From NCBI GenBank assembly GCA_905221295.1, contig CAJNCP010000004.1:1-64000 (forward strand): 64,000 nt of DNA. Direction: 5' to 3'. The position numbers and the translations under genes were made by a program. Source of the stretch: a bacterium. GTDB taxonomy: Bacteria; Bacillota; Bacilli; Lactobacillales; Streptococcaceae. This document shows, piece after piece, positions 39,385 through 49,725 of this stretch (position 1 is its first letter; each line of letters starts with the position of its first letter). Below the pieces are notes generated by a model, which was given only the letters and a program-made list of their open reading frames with translations, was not told the DNA's origin and did not search any database.

Positions 39385-40662
39385 TTATAGGCCCAATTCT
39401 TCTTTCAAAGGCTGTAAGTAGGTCATTTCTTGCTTGCCTCTCTTCTCCAAACCTTCCTCAGATAGAAGGAGTAAGCCTTTTGAGAACTCGACAATTGCAG
39501 TTTCTTCATCAACTGTGAGCATTTTCTTAGAAAATTGTCGCCTCAATGACTTATAATCACGACCAAATGTGGTAAAAAATGGTGCAGATTGCAAGTAAGC
39601 TTCAAGCCTGTCTAAATGAACCAACAAGCCTAAGTGAAAGGCAGCAGAAGCAAAGGTCCTATCAAGCGGCTGAGTACACACACTACGAAACTCAACTGTT
39701 CCTCGAGTCGTTAAGTCTTGGTACTGGTAACTACGATGAGTTTGGAAATCCTCCTCCTGAGGATGAATCAATACCTCATCCCCATTAAGGGTGAATGCTT
39801 GGATTTCAGGTGTAGTCAAATAATCTCTAGCCTGAATCGGATAAAAATAATAGATCTGCCCATCACGCTCCGCAGTAAAAATCGCAGAATGATTTATATA
39901 GTCAAAAAAATCATCCTCATCTTTAAATAGTCTAGTATTGACACCTACATTCTCTGGATAGATACCATGCATGGATTCTTCCCAAAAAATATCTCTCGAA
40001 ATTTTGGTATCCCAATCTGCCCCTGAAAACTCAGAATTGGCAAACAAATAAGCTTTGGCAGCTTCAATTTGAGTAAAAGCATTGATAACACGCAGGTAGT
40101 TGGACCTTGAAACGTCTAGTTGAACCTGACTTCCACAGATAAAGGCACCATACTCAGGGAAATGATGTAAATCTGATTTAGTTACATTTCTACTCAAATT
40201 CAGATAATCCATCAACATCTGATAGCGGGGATAAGCCACTGGACAATTCTCATTTTTATCCCAGTTGGGATGAATGCCGCAGCCAACAATAGCATGATTA
40301 GCTTCACCCAGCTTTTTCTGAATCAAATCCATGTAATCTCGAAAACGAACTTCAACCTCTTGGATGGAATCCGCCCTACCAAAGGCAAACTCGATAGTTG
40401 TATAGGAGACTTCGAATAAGATAGTATCTTGGTTAACTGGATCAAGTAACTGAATTGGATTTCCAAGGTCATCTACTTTTTCAATCGTAAAACCCAGAAC
40501 TGATGGTAAATACCGAAAGAGATCCTTTACAACTTCACTATCTGTAGCATTCCCCTCTAAATTGATAACAGGATACTCCAGCTCAATTCCCACAAATAAA
40601 TCAGGTTCCTCTTTTATATTTTCTAAGTAGCGCTTCTTAAGCAAGTCAAACGAAGGAGACAT
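39385..40662 (-). CDS. Glutamate-cysteine ligase homologue (GCS2-like)
   Basis: 425-residue ATP-grasp-like carboxylate-amine ligase of the glutamate-cysteine ligase superfamily. Visible are FVGIELEYPVINLEG (Glu residues that would bind metal), FEVSYTTIEFAFG, HAIVGCGIHPNWD and the Arg-containing TTRGTVEFRSVCTQP. It could make gamma-glutamylcysteine or another gamma-glutamyl amide. There is no GshB/ATP-grasp partner nearby and no GshF-type fusion. The start is ATG 40662 (a TTG precedes it by one codon); the ribosome site is weak (GGTG). It stands alone between thrC and the GH1 gene. Confidence 0.7.
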   Translation of the reverse strand: MSPSFDLLKKRYLENIKEEPDLFVGIELEYPVINLEGNATDSEVVKDLFRYLPSVLGFTIEKVDDLGNPIQLLDPVNQDTILFEVSYTTIEFAFGRADSIQEVEVRFRDYMDLIQKKLGEANHAIVGCGIHPNWDKNENCPVAYPRYQMLMDYLNLSRNVTKSDLHHFPEYGAFICGSQVQLDVSRSNYLRVINAFTQIEAAKAYLFANSEFSGADWDTKISRDIFWEESMHGIYPENVGVNTRLFKDEDDFFDYINHSAIFTAERDGQIYYFYPIQARDYLTTPEIQAFTLNGDEVLIHPQEEDFQTHRSYQYQDLTTRGTVEFRSVCTQPLDRTFASAAFHLGLLVHLDRLEAYLQSAPFFTTFGRDYKSLRRQFSKKMLTVDEETAIVEFSKGLLLLSEEGLEKRGKQEMTYLQPLKEELGL

Positions 40663-40834
40663 CAAACACCAACACTTTCATAATCTAGATAAAATGTGAA
40701 TAAGTAATATTATACCAAAAATGTGGGAGGTTTCTAGTCAAAATATTCTTTGCCTTCCTATTTCTATTCTTTTTATAGCTGAAAACTTATTTTCAATGGG
40801 AGAGCATCGAAAAAATTAACGAATAAATGAAAAC

Positions 40835-40861
40835 TCTGACCAATTAAGATAATCGGTCAGA
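40835..40861 (-). terminator. Terminator of the GH1 gene
   Basis: CTGACC-AATTA / TAATC-GGTCAG stem after the stop, with a short T-rich tail on the minus strand. The 170 bp between this and the next gene hold only the GCS promoter (TATAAT on the minus strand near 40710). Confidence 0.65.
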
Positions 40862-40869
40862 ATCTCTTT

Positions 40870-42249
40870 TTAAAATCCATTATTTTCACTGAGCTCTTTG
40901 AACCAGTGGCCTGATTTCTTCAGGCGACGTTCTTGTGTTTCCAAGTCAAGCTCAACCAAACCATAGCGGTTTTTATAGCTATTGAGCCATGACCAGCAAT
41001 CGATAAAGGTCCAAATCAAGTAACCCTTACAGTTGGCTCCGTCTTCAATGGCACGGTGGAGTTCACGCAAATGCCCTTTGACAAAGTCAATACGATAGTC
41101 GTCATGAATCATGCCATTCTCACGGAACTTGTCTTCACCTTCAACACCCATACCATTCTCTGTCAGCATCCACTCAATATTACCATAATTTTCTTTGATA
41201 TTTTGAGCGATATGGTAAATCCCTTGCTCGTAGATTTCCCAACCACGGTGGGGATTGATCTTACGACCCGGCATGACATATGGCTCATAGAAATGCTCTG
41301 GCAAGAGCGGGCTATCTGGATGCTTGGCAAAACGTGGCGCCATAACCCGCAAAGGTTGGTAGTAGTTCACCCCAAGGAAATCAACTGTATGTTCACGAAT
41401 CAGTTCCAACTCCTCAGCTGTAGAATCTGGCAGCAAATCATGCTCAGCCATAATTTCCACCAATTCTTTTGGATAAGTTCCCAAGACAGATGGATCTAGG
41501 AAAGATTGCGCTTGGAAGAGGTCCGCAATGCGAGCAGCCTTGACATCTGCGGGATGCTGACTACGTGGGTAGGCTGGTGTCAAATTAAGGACAATCCCAA
41601 TCTTAGAATCAGGCAAAATCTCGTGACAGGCCTTCACCGCAAGACTACTAGCTAGTTGCGTATGATAAGCCACCCGAACTGCTGCTTTGACATCTACCTT
41701 GTGTGGATAATGGGCATCATAAAAATAACCAAACTCAACAGGAACGATGGGCTCATTGAAGGTAATCCACTGATCTACCAAGTCACCATAGGTCTCAAAA
41801 CAGAAACGAGCATAGTCTTCATAGGCCTTGATAGTTGCCTTATTTTCCCAACCATCCCCATCTTCTTGCAGGGCAAAAGGCAGGTCAAAGTGATAGAGAT
41901 TGACTAAGAGACGAATGCCCTTGGCCTTAATCGCTTCAAATACCTGACGGTAGAAAGCCACACCTTGAGGATTGACTTCTCCACGACCTTGCGGGAAAAT
42001 ACGTGACCACTGGATAGAAGTACGAAAGGCTGTATGACCTGTTTCTACTAGAAACTCAATATCCTTTTCCCAGTTTTCGTAAAAAGTCGATGTTTTGTCT
42101 GGTCCAATCTCATTATAGTAGCGATTAGGCTCTACTTGGTACCAATAATCCCAGAGATTGTCTCCCTTTCCGTCGCCAGGCACTCTTCCTTCTGTCTGCG
42201 GTCCAGAAGTAGAGGAACCCCAGACAAAATCCTTTGGAAATTTTAGCAT
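40870..42249 (-). CDS. bglA: Family 1 glycosyl hydrolase (beta-glucosidase / 6-phospho-beta-glucosidase)
   Basis: 459-residue cytoplasmic GH1 enzyme cleaving beta-glucosides or their 6-phosphates. The N-terminus MLKFPKDFVWGSSTSGPQTEG is the GH1 signature. The acid/base Glu is in QWITFNEPIVP, the nucleophile Glu in EWMLTENGMGVEG, and the C-terminal IWTFIDCWSWLNSYKNRYGLV is complete. I start at ATG 42249, behind GAGG; the longer frame to 42306 adds residues unlike the family. No PTS gene is adjacent, so the substrate entry route is not visible. Whether the substrate is phosphorylated is unresolved. Confidence 0.88.
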   Translation of the reverse strand: MLKFPKDFVWGSSTSGPQTEGRVPGDGKGDNLWDYWYQVEPNRYYNEIGPDKTSTFYENWEKDIEFLVETGHTAFRTSIQWSRIFPQGRGEVNPQGVAFYRQVFEAIKAKGIRLLVNLYHFDLPFALQEDGDGWENKATIKAYEDYARFCFETYGDLVDQWITFNEPIVPVEFGYFYDAHYPHKVDVKAAVRVAYHTQLASSLAVKACHEILPDSKIGIVLNLTPAYPRSQHPADVKAARIADLFQAQSFLDPSVLGTYPKELVEIMAEHDLLPDSTAEELELIREHTVDFLGVNYYQPLRVMAPRFAKHPDSPLLPEHFYEPYVMPGRKINPHRGWEIYEQGIYHIAQNIKENYGNIEWMLTENGMGVEGEDKFRENGMIHDDYRIDFVKGHLRELHRAIEDGANCKGYLIWTFIDCWSWLNSYKNRYGLVELDLETQERRLKKSGHWFKELSENNGF

Positions 42250-42298
42250 ACTTATACCTCTTAACTTGATGATGTATTCTTCACTCTCATTATATAGA

Positions 42299-42340
42299 AA
42301 AAACAAGGTAAAAACTAGTTACATTTTTGCCTTGTTTTTC
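42299..42340 (-). terminator. Terminator of the proS cluster
   Basis: AAAAACAAGG.../...CCTTGTTTTT arms with an inner TAAAAA/TTTTTG pairing. T6 follows on the minus strand and leads directly into the -10 of the GH1 gene (TATAAT at 42289-42294). Confidence 0.75.
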
Positions 42341-42355
42341 TTCTGATTATAGTTT

Positions 42356-44221
<1,866 letters not shown>

Positions 44222-44225
44222 TTAT

Positions 44226-45482
44226 CTAAAAGAAGAGTCGCATAATGTCATTCCAGGTCACAGCTAGCATCAAGACAACCATGATAACTACACCAGCCAT
44301 GGTGACATAGGTTTCAATTTCTTGTTTAAGGGGTTTCCGGCGGATAGCCTCTAGGATATTGAGCACAATCTTTCCACCATCCAAAGCCGGGATCGGAATC
44401 AAATTAAAAATCCCTATATTGATGGAAATCATAGCTAGGAAGTAGAGGACATTCTCAAGACCATTTTTAGCAGCATCGCTACTTGCCTTAAAAATGGCAA
44501 CAGGACCACCGAGTTTGTTCAAATCTGGATGGAAAATCAAGTTTTTCAGAGCCGAAAGGATACGGAGCCCTGAGTCAGCAGCGGTTGTAAATCCACCAAC
44601 AAACATGGACAGAAAGTCTGACTTGACTCCCGGTTGAACCCCAAGAATGTAACGTCCTTGATTTTCTTCTGGAGTCACAGTAACTTGTTTTTCGCTACCA
44701 TTTTCAGAAATGGTCACATCCAAGGTCGGGGCTGTCTTGTCCTTGGTATCTGCTTCCACAGCCTGGGTCAAGTCTTGCCAATTCTTAACCTCATGCGAGC
44801 CGACCTTGGTAATTTGGGCGGTCTCAGCTACGCCTACCTTAGCCAAAGCTCCCTCTGGCATGACATGAAAGAGATTTGTCTGAGTATCTCTAACACCGCC
44901 CTGCAAAAAGATCAAGATCCAAAAAACAACGACTCCTAAGATAAAGTTGTTCATAGGACCTGCAAAGTTGGTGATGAGCTTGCCCCAGATAGAAGCATTT
45001 TGATACTGTACATCCAGAGGAGCAATACGTACTTCGGTTCCGTCTGCTTCAACAACCGTTGCATCATGATCCACAGCAAGAGTCTTTTCTTCTTCCAAGA
45101 CCAAGCCTTTAATGAAGAGCTTATCTTCGAAATCAAACTGGGTTACCTGCATAGGGAGAGCTGTTTGATCCAATTTCTTTCCTGAGAGGTTGATCCGTTT
45201 GACCTTGCCATCGTCGGCAAGTGTTAAACTGACTGGAGTTCCTGTCTTGATTTCCGTCGCATCATCGCCCCAACCAGCCATACGAACATAGCCTCCTAAA
45301 GGAAGGATCCGAATGGTATAAGCAGTGCCATCCTTACCAATATGAGCAAAAATCTTGGGGCCCATACCAATAGCAAATTCACGAACTAAAATGCCTGATT
45401 TCTTGGCAAAATAAAAATGTCCAAACTCATGCACCACCACGATAATCCCAAAAACGAGGATAAAGGTTAGCAATCCAATCAT
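44226..45482 (-). CDS. eep: Site-2 protease RseP / Eep
   Basis: 418-residue membrane zinc metalloprotease (M50) that cleaves substrates within the membrane, including signal-peptide-derived pheromones in streptococci and enterococci. Zinc ligands are in [16 protein letters not shown] near residue 18 and in the LDG motif [14 protein letters not shown] near residue 357. A PDZ-like region lies between (about 200-290; [20 protein letters not shown]). Four membrane segments fit the family. Spacing of 15-16 bp to both neighbours implies one transcript. Confidence 0.95.
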   Translation of the reverse strand: MIGLLTFILVFGIIVVVHEFGHFYFAKKSGILVREFAIGMGPKIFAHIGKDGTAYTIRILPLGGYVRMAGWGDDATEIKTGTPVSLTLADDGKVKRINLSGKKLDQTALPMQVTQFDFEDKLFIKGLVLEEEKTLAVDHDATVVEADGTEVRIAPLDVQYQNASIWGKLITNFAGPMNNFILGVVVFWILIFLQGGVRDTQTNLFHVMPEGALAKVGVAETAQITKVGSHEVKNWQDLTQAVEADTKDKTAPTLDVTISENGSEKQVTVTPEENQGRYILGVQPGVKSDFLSMFVGGFTTAADSGLRILSALKNLIFHPDLNKLGGPVAIFKASSDAAKNGLENVLYFLAMISINIGIFNLIPIPALDGGKIVLNILEAIRRKPLKQEIETYVTMAGVVIMVVLMLAVTWNDIMRLFF

Positions 45483-45497
45483 TCAATATTCCTTTCT

Positions 45498-46301
45498 TTA
45501 GAAGAGGCCAAACAAGTGCATGATAGGAAAGACAACTAGCATACTGTCAAAACGATCCAACACACCACCATGCCCCGGGATAAATTTCCCTGAATCCTTG
45601 ACACCGAAATGGCGTTTCATGGCACTCTCAATCAAGTCACCAAACTGGCCTGCCACACTGAAGAAGGCGGCAAAAAGACTCATCCTATAAATTCCATAGG
45701 GAAGAGCAACTGTACTGTCCACTAGCATGAAGATTGCTGTTACCAGTACCGCACCTAGAATACCACCGATAAAGCCCTCAATGCTCTTATTGGGAGAAAC
45801 TCTTGGTGCCAACTTATGTTTGCCAAAATTCATCCCTATTAGGTAAGCGGCACTATCTGTCGCCCAAACGATAAAAAGGGCTAAAAGTACCTTGTCAAAA
45901 CCTGCCACCCGAGCATCTAGTAAGGCGTTAAAGCCAAAACCAACATAAAAACTCACAGCAATTGGAAAGGCAGCATCTTCAATCGTATAGCTTTTACTGA
46001 AAACAGTCGTCCCTAACATAATTGTAATTAAAACGCTGTAGGCAACCACATTCCCATCAACTGGCAAAAAAGTTAGATAATTTTCTAAGGGGATTGTGAG
46101 GGCAAAGGTCGCAAAGAGGGTCAAGGCGCCCTCGATGGTCATGGTCTTTAGCCCCTTCATCTGCAAGAGTTCATGGACAGCCAGCATGGCTAACAAACCA
46201 ATCCCTATCTGCAACAAGAGTCCTCCCACAAATAAGACTGGAAGGAAAATCACCAGGGCCAATACCGCAAACAATGTTCTCTTTTGTAAATCTTGGGTCA
46301 T
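45498..46301 (-). CDS. cdsA: Phosphatidate cytidylyltransferase
   Basis: 267-residue membrane enzyme making CDP-diacylglycerol from phosphatidate and CTP, the branch point for anionic phospholipids. Eight or so hydrophobic segments and the C-terminal CDP-transferase signature SAMKRHFGVKDSGKFIPGHG followed by GVLDRFDSM identify it. It lies 8 bp after uppS and upstream of eep, the order typical of Firmicutes. Confidence 0.97.
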   Translation of the reverse strand: MTQDLQKRTLFAVLALVIFLPVLFVGGLLLQIGIGLLAMLAVHELLQMKGLKTMTIEGALTLFATFALTIPLENYLTFLPVDGNVVAYSVLITIMLGTTVFSKSYTIEDAAFPIAVSFYVGFGFNALLDARVAGFDKVLLALFIVWATDSAAYLIGMNFGKHKLAPRVSPNKSIEGFIGGILGAVLVTAIFMLVDSTVALPYGIYRMSLFAAFFSVAGQFGDLIESAMKRHFGVKDSGKFIPGHGGVLDRFDSMLVVFPIMHLFGLF

Positions 46302-46309
46302 ATCTTCTC

Positions 46310-47068
46310 CTAAACTCCTCCAAATCGGCGATTCCGACGATTATAGGCTGTAATAGCCTCCTTCAAAGAGGCTTCATCAAAATCGGGCCACAAGGTATCC
46401 GTAAAGTAAAGCTCACTATAGGCTGCTTGCCATGGCAAGAAATTACTCAAACGCAACTCACCACTCGTACGGATGATCAAATCAGGATCTCGCAAATCCT
46501 TTGGCAGGCGTTGTGTGAAAAGATAATCCCCTATCATATCTTCTGTAATATCACCAGGATTGATTTTGGCATCTAGAACTTCCTGAGCCAAGCTCTTAAA
46601 AGCCTGCGTAATTTCAGCACGACCACCATAGTTAAGCGCAAAATTGAGAATCAAGCCTGTATTGTTCTTGGTCAATTCCTCTGCTTTTTTCAAAGCTTCA
46701 AAGGTCGGCTTAGGCAGACGGTCTGTCTCCCCAATCATCTGAATCTTAACGTTATTTGCATGTAATTCCGGGACGTAGTTGTCATAAAACTCGACTGGTA
46801 AGTTCATGATAAACTTGACTTCTTGATCCGGGCGCGTCCAGTTTTCCGTTGAAAAGGCATAAACCGTGATGACCTTGACTCCCATCTTGTTAGCTGCCTT
46901 GGTCACCTTTTGGAGGGCTTCCATCCCTGCCTTATGGCCAAAAATCCGTGGTTGCATCCGTTTTTTAGCCCAGCGGCCATTCCCATCCATGATGATGCCA
47001 ACATGAGCAGGAACCTGTGTTGGAACCTCAACTTCTACAGCTTTATCTTTCTTAAAAAATCCAAACAT
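46310..47068 (-). CDS. uppS: Undecaprenyl diphosphate synthase
   Basis: 252-residue cis-prenyltransferase producing the lipid carrier for peptidoglycan and capsule. The catalytic Asp is in GIIMDGNGRWAKKRMQPR, with other conserved blocks VITVYAFSTENW, ILNFALNYGGRAEI and IRTSGELRLSNFLPWQAAYSE (two motifs). I start at ATG 47068 (MFGFFKKDK), the family's N-terminus, with AGGA upstream; the frame could begin six codons earlier. It is the first gene of the cluster; the promoter lies in the spacer beside the csRNA terminator. Confidence 0.97.
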   Translation of the reverse strand: MFGFFKKDKAVEVEVPTQVPAHVGIIMDGNGRWAKKRMQPRIFGHKAGMEALQKVTKAANKMGVKVITVYAFSTENWTRPDQEVKFIMNLPVEFYDNYVPELHANNVKIQMIGETDRLPKPTFEALKKAEELTKNNTGLILNFALNYGGRAEITQAFKSLAQEVLDAKINPGDITEDMIGDYLFTQRLPKDLRDPDLIIRTSGELRLSNFLPWQAAYSELYFTDTLWPDFDEASLKEAITAYNRRNRRFGGV

Positions 47069-47162
47069 GATCATATTCCTATTCAAAAATCTATCGTTTC
47101 ATTATACCATATTTCCCTATTTTCTTCTATTGCTAAGTTACTTCCCCTACTTGCAGGCAGAC

Positions 47163-47256
47163 AAAAAATAAGCCGCCTGATTGGGCGACTTTATTTTATA
47201 GGGAGATTATTATGAAAAAGTTTTAGGAGTTTAAGTTAAGTTCCTCTTAACTTATG
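47163..47256 (-). ncRNA. Cia-dependent small RNA (csRNA/ccn family), copy 1
   Basis: Minus-strand RNA of about 94 nt. A CiaR-type promoter precedes it, and it ends in AGTCGCC-CAATCA-GGCGGCT followed by a T-rich run. It carries the family's anti-Shine-Dalgarno tract (ACTCCTAAA, AATCTCCC) and an anti-AUG CAT. Its 5' half differs from the other copies (AAGTTAAGAGGAACTTAACTT). Confidence 0.8.
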
Positions 47257-47261
47257 GACCT

Positions 47262-47294
47262 AGTATACCGCCCCTAACTTAAATTTTTCTTAAG
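47262..47294 (-). promoter_or_regulatory. CiaR box and -10 of csRNA copy 1
   Basis: CTTAAG-AAAAA-TTTAAG (47294-47278), then 10 bp, then TATACT (47267-47262). The box coincides with the last codons of the nucleotidyltransferase gene. Confidence 0.85.
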
Positions 47295-47854
47295 TTTTTT
47301 GAAAAAGAGAGATTTTCCCATTTTTCTTGCCAATTTTTCTTGGACAACCGCTCTTGATAGAGTTTCATCCGGTCCTCATTCTCTAAAAAATGAGGAGTTG
47401 GGGATACCCGAAACTTCAAAATATCCTCTAAACCATAAGGCGCAAAGAACTCTAAAGTGGAATCTTCATTCAAGCGAAGGCCTACCGCCGTGCAGCGCTC
47501 GGGATATTTACTCATGGCATCACGAGAACTCGTATAGGGCATAGTGTGGGGACTGTGCAGATGCATATAGACCTGATTTTTCAACTCCCACTGGTACTGA
47601 GGAAAATCCTCTCTCAGCTTGTTCTCTAGGGATACTGTTTTCTCATAAGAAACATCTGGATCAAAGAAAATCACATCCACATCTGTTTCACTGTCAAAAG
47701 GCGATTTGTCTGACAAAAGATTCCAGATAAAATTTCTGACAGAACCTGCTGCCAACCAAGAGTCTTTCAGACCAAGGTCACGGATGATGGTTAAGATTTT
47801 CATCAAATCTGTATTTAATTGGATAGCTTGTAAAAGATCTTGTCTGATAAGCAT
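47279..47854 (-). CDS. Nucleotidyltransferase-fold protein (DUF925-like)
   Basis: 191-residue soluble protein with a Pol-beta-type nucleotidyltransferase core: WLAAGSVRNFIWNLL and the metal-binding pair in SETDVDVIFFDPDVSYEK. Related proteins have unknown substrates. It follows the ruvB-adjacent membrane-protein gene by 13 bp. Its 3' end (LRKI-stop) is written by the CiaR box of the next small RNA gene, so the coding sequence and the regulatory site constrain each other. Confidence 0.75.
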   Translation of the reverse strand: MLIRQDLLQAIQLNTDLMKILTIIRDLGLKDSWLAAGSVRNFIWNLLSDKSPFDSETDVDVIFFDPDVSYEKTVSLENKLREDFPQYQWELKNQVYMHLHSPHTMPYTSSRDAMSKYPERCTAVGLRLNEDSTLEFFAPYGLEDILKFRVSPTPHFLENEDRMKLYQERLSKKNWQEKWENLSFSKNLRKI

Positions 47855-47867
47855 AATTACTCCGTTT

Positions 47868-48410
47868 TCATCGATAAACTACATGGGCTGTAAAAGTTAC
47901 TGGCTCGTTATCTACATTAGTGAGGGTAATATCATACGGTTCGCTACTAGTCACATCAAATACATTCTCACCCTTATACCTTGCTATCAAACCCTTTTCA
48001 CTAATATATAAATCATTTGAAGATCTATTATCAACATGTTCCTTTACAATTTCTCTATCTTCATTAACTTTAAAACGAGAGATACGCTGTTCCTCAACAT
48101 CATACCACAAGTCACTGTCTCTAAGTGTCCAGATTTTTTGTCCAGTTAAAAGTAGTTCACTTGTATCTTTTTTTACTAGATAGAGTTCGGTCCGAGGATC
48201 TAGTGCTTCGTTTGCTATACCTATATGTATTTTGACACTTTGTTCTGGCTGTAGAGTATAATAACTATTATAAATATAGAATACGAGTCCTATAAAAAGC
48301 AAGAAAAGCATGCTAAAACCGATTTTTTTATTCATTATAAATGCGAACAGGATTAATAATAGAAATATTAAAGGTAAGGCTATAAGAAGAAGCAAAAATA
48401 TCAGTATCAT
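47868..48410 (-). CDS. Hypothetical membrane-anchored protein
   Basis: 180-residue protein with two closely spaced N-terminal hydrophobic segments (ILIFLLLLIALPLIFLLLIL; IGFSMLFLLFIGLVFYIY) and an outward or inward beta-rich domain of about 120 residues (SVKIHIGIANEALDPRTELY, DLWYDVEEQRISRFKV). I recognise no family. It begins 29 bp after ruvB, with AAGGAA before the ATG, in the same direction as ruvB and the nucleotidyltransferase. Confidence 0.7.
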   Translation of the reverse strand: MILIFLLLLIALPLIFLLLILFAFIMNKKIGFSMLFLLFIGLVFYIYNSYYTLQPEQSVKIHIGIANEALDPRTELYLVKKDTSELLLTGQKIWTLRDSDLWYDVEEQRISRFKVNEDREIVKEHVDNRSSNDLYISEKGLIARYKGENVFDVTSSEPYDITLTNVDNEPVTFTAHVVYR

Positions 48411-48439
48411 CAGTATTCCTTTCTTTCGACTAGAATGGA

Positions 48440-49438
48440 TTATTTCTCACTGTACTCATAGCCCAAATGCTCGTAGGCCTTAGCCGTTGCAACCCGTCCA
48501 GACCGTGTTCGCATGATAAAACCTTTTTGGATCAGGTAAGGTTCGTACATATCTTCGACCGTCTCACGCTCTTCAGCAATATTAACAGAAAGAGTTCCTA
48601 AACCGACAGGACCACCACCGTACATCTCAATCATGGTGCGAAGGATTTTTTGGTCTACATAGTCCAAACCTTCATGGTCTACATCTAGCATGGTCAAAGC
48701 CTTATCGGTAATAACATCATCGATAACCCCATTTCCCATAATCTGGGCAAAGTCGCGCACGCGCTTAAGGAGACGATTGGCAATACGAGGAGTTCCTCGA
48801 CTACGTAAGGCCAACTCCGAAGCTGCTTCATGGGTGATTTCCATCTCAAAAATATCTGCCGTCCGCTCAACAATTTCCGTCAAGTCAGCGTGGGCATAGT
48901 ATTCCATATGACCTGTAATCCCAAAACGTGCCCGTAGCGGATTTGAGAGCATTCCTGCCCGTGTCGTTGCACCAATCAAGGTGAATGGTGGCAACTCCAA
49001 ATGAACACTGCGACTGCCTTCACCAGCACCAATCATGATATCAATGTAGAAGTCTTCCATGGCACTATAAAGCACCTCTTCCACCGACATAGGCAAGCGA
49101 TGAATCTCGTCAATAAAGAGAACGTCTCCAGGCTCCAAATCATTCAAAATCGCTACCAGGTCCCCCGCTTTTTCAATGACAGGACCAGACGTTTGCTTGA
49201 GATTGACTCCCAATTCATTAGCTATGACAAAGGCCATGGTCGTTTTTCCCAAACCTGGTGGCCCAAATAAGAGTACATGGTCCAGTGCTTCATCCCTCAT
49301 TTTGGCAGCTTCGATAAAGATTTGCAGCTGGTCCTTAATCTTATCCTGCCCAATATATTCACGTAAAAACTGAGGACGGAGGGTACGTTCTACCAACTCC
49401 TCATCCCCCATTATCTCATTGTCTAAAATTCTACTCAT
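48440..49438 (-). CDS. ruvB: Holliday junction helicase RuvB
   Basis: 332-residue AAA+ motor for branch migration with RuvA. Walker A is [17 protein letters not shown], Walker B is [11 protein letters not shown], sensor 1 is [11 protein letters not shown], and the arginine-rich sensor 2 region is [17 protein letters not shown], followed by the winged-helix C-terminus. The ATG has no ribosome site, and a TATAAT ends seven bases upstream, so a leaderless transcript is predicted, exactly as for rsuA. Confidence 0.97.
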   Translation of the reverse strand: MSRILDNEIMGDEELVERTLRPQFLREYIGQDKIKDQLQIFIEAAKMRDEALDHVLLFGPPGLGKTTMAFVIANELGVNLKQTSGPVIEKAGDLVAILNDLEPGDVLFIDEIHRLPMSVEEVLYSAMEDFYIDIMIGAGEGSRSVHLELPPFTLIGATTRAGMLSNPLRARFGITGHMEYYAHADLTEIVERTADIFEMEITHEAASELALRSRGTPRIANRLLKRVRDFAQIMGNGVIDDVITDKALTMLDVDHEGLDYVDQKILRTMIEMYGGGPVGLGTLSVNIAEERETVEDMYEPYLIQKGFIMRTRSGRVATAKAYEHLGYEYSEK

Positions 49439-49444
49439 GGCTCT

Positions 49445-49473
49445 ATTATATCAAAAATCCAAGCCACAAACAA
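49445..49473 (-). promoter_or_regulatory. ruvB promoter, predicted leaderless start
   Basis: Minus strand TTGTTT (about 49473-49468), a 17-bp spacer, and TATAAT (49450-49445) preceded by TGA. Position +1 falls on the A of the ruvB ATG at 49438. Confidence 0.65.
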
Positions 49474-49673
49474 AAAAGCCACCTGATTGGGTGGCCTCTT
49501 TAGGGAGATTATTATGAAAAAGAAAAGTTTAGGATTTCATTAAATAAAGGATACTCAATGAAAATCGAAATCAGACTAGGCAGATAGACGCAAGCATAAT
49601 TATAGTTAGCTAAGTCGACTCTAACGAAGATTGATGAGATTTTCGAAGAGTATTAGGAGGTCTTTATTTAATG
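49472..49673 (-). ncRNA. csRNA copy 2, interrupted by a RUP element
   Basis: 5' part CATTAAATAAAGACCTCCTA, then 103 bp of RUP sequence, then the 3' part with AACTTTTC, AATCTCCC and the terminator GCCACC-CAATCA-GGTGGC with T6. Promoter and terminator are intact, so a transcript of about 200 nt rather than 97 nt is predicted. Confidence 0.75.
49551..49653 (-). repeat. RUP-like element inside csRNA copy 2
   Basis: 103 bp bounded by ATACTCAATGAAAATC and GATTTTCGAAGAGTAT, the same ends as the element at 28.8 kb but with a different, shorter interior. It is placed at the TA of AAGTTAGGAGG as judged from the uninterrupted copies at 55.2 and 60.7 kb. Confidence 0.8.
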
Positions 49674-49678
49674 ATTAT

Positions 49679-49711
49679 ATGATACACAAGGAGACTTAAA
49701 ATTCCCTTAAT
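49679..49711 (-). promoter_or_regulatory. CiaR box and -10 of csRNA copy 2
   Basis: ATTAAG-GGAAT-TTTAAG (49711-49695), 10 bp, TATCAT (49684-49679). Confidence 0.8.
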
Positions 49712-49725
49712 TTTCAAATCGATCA

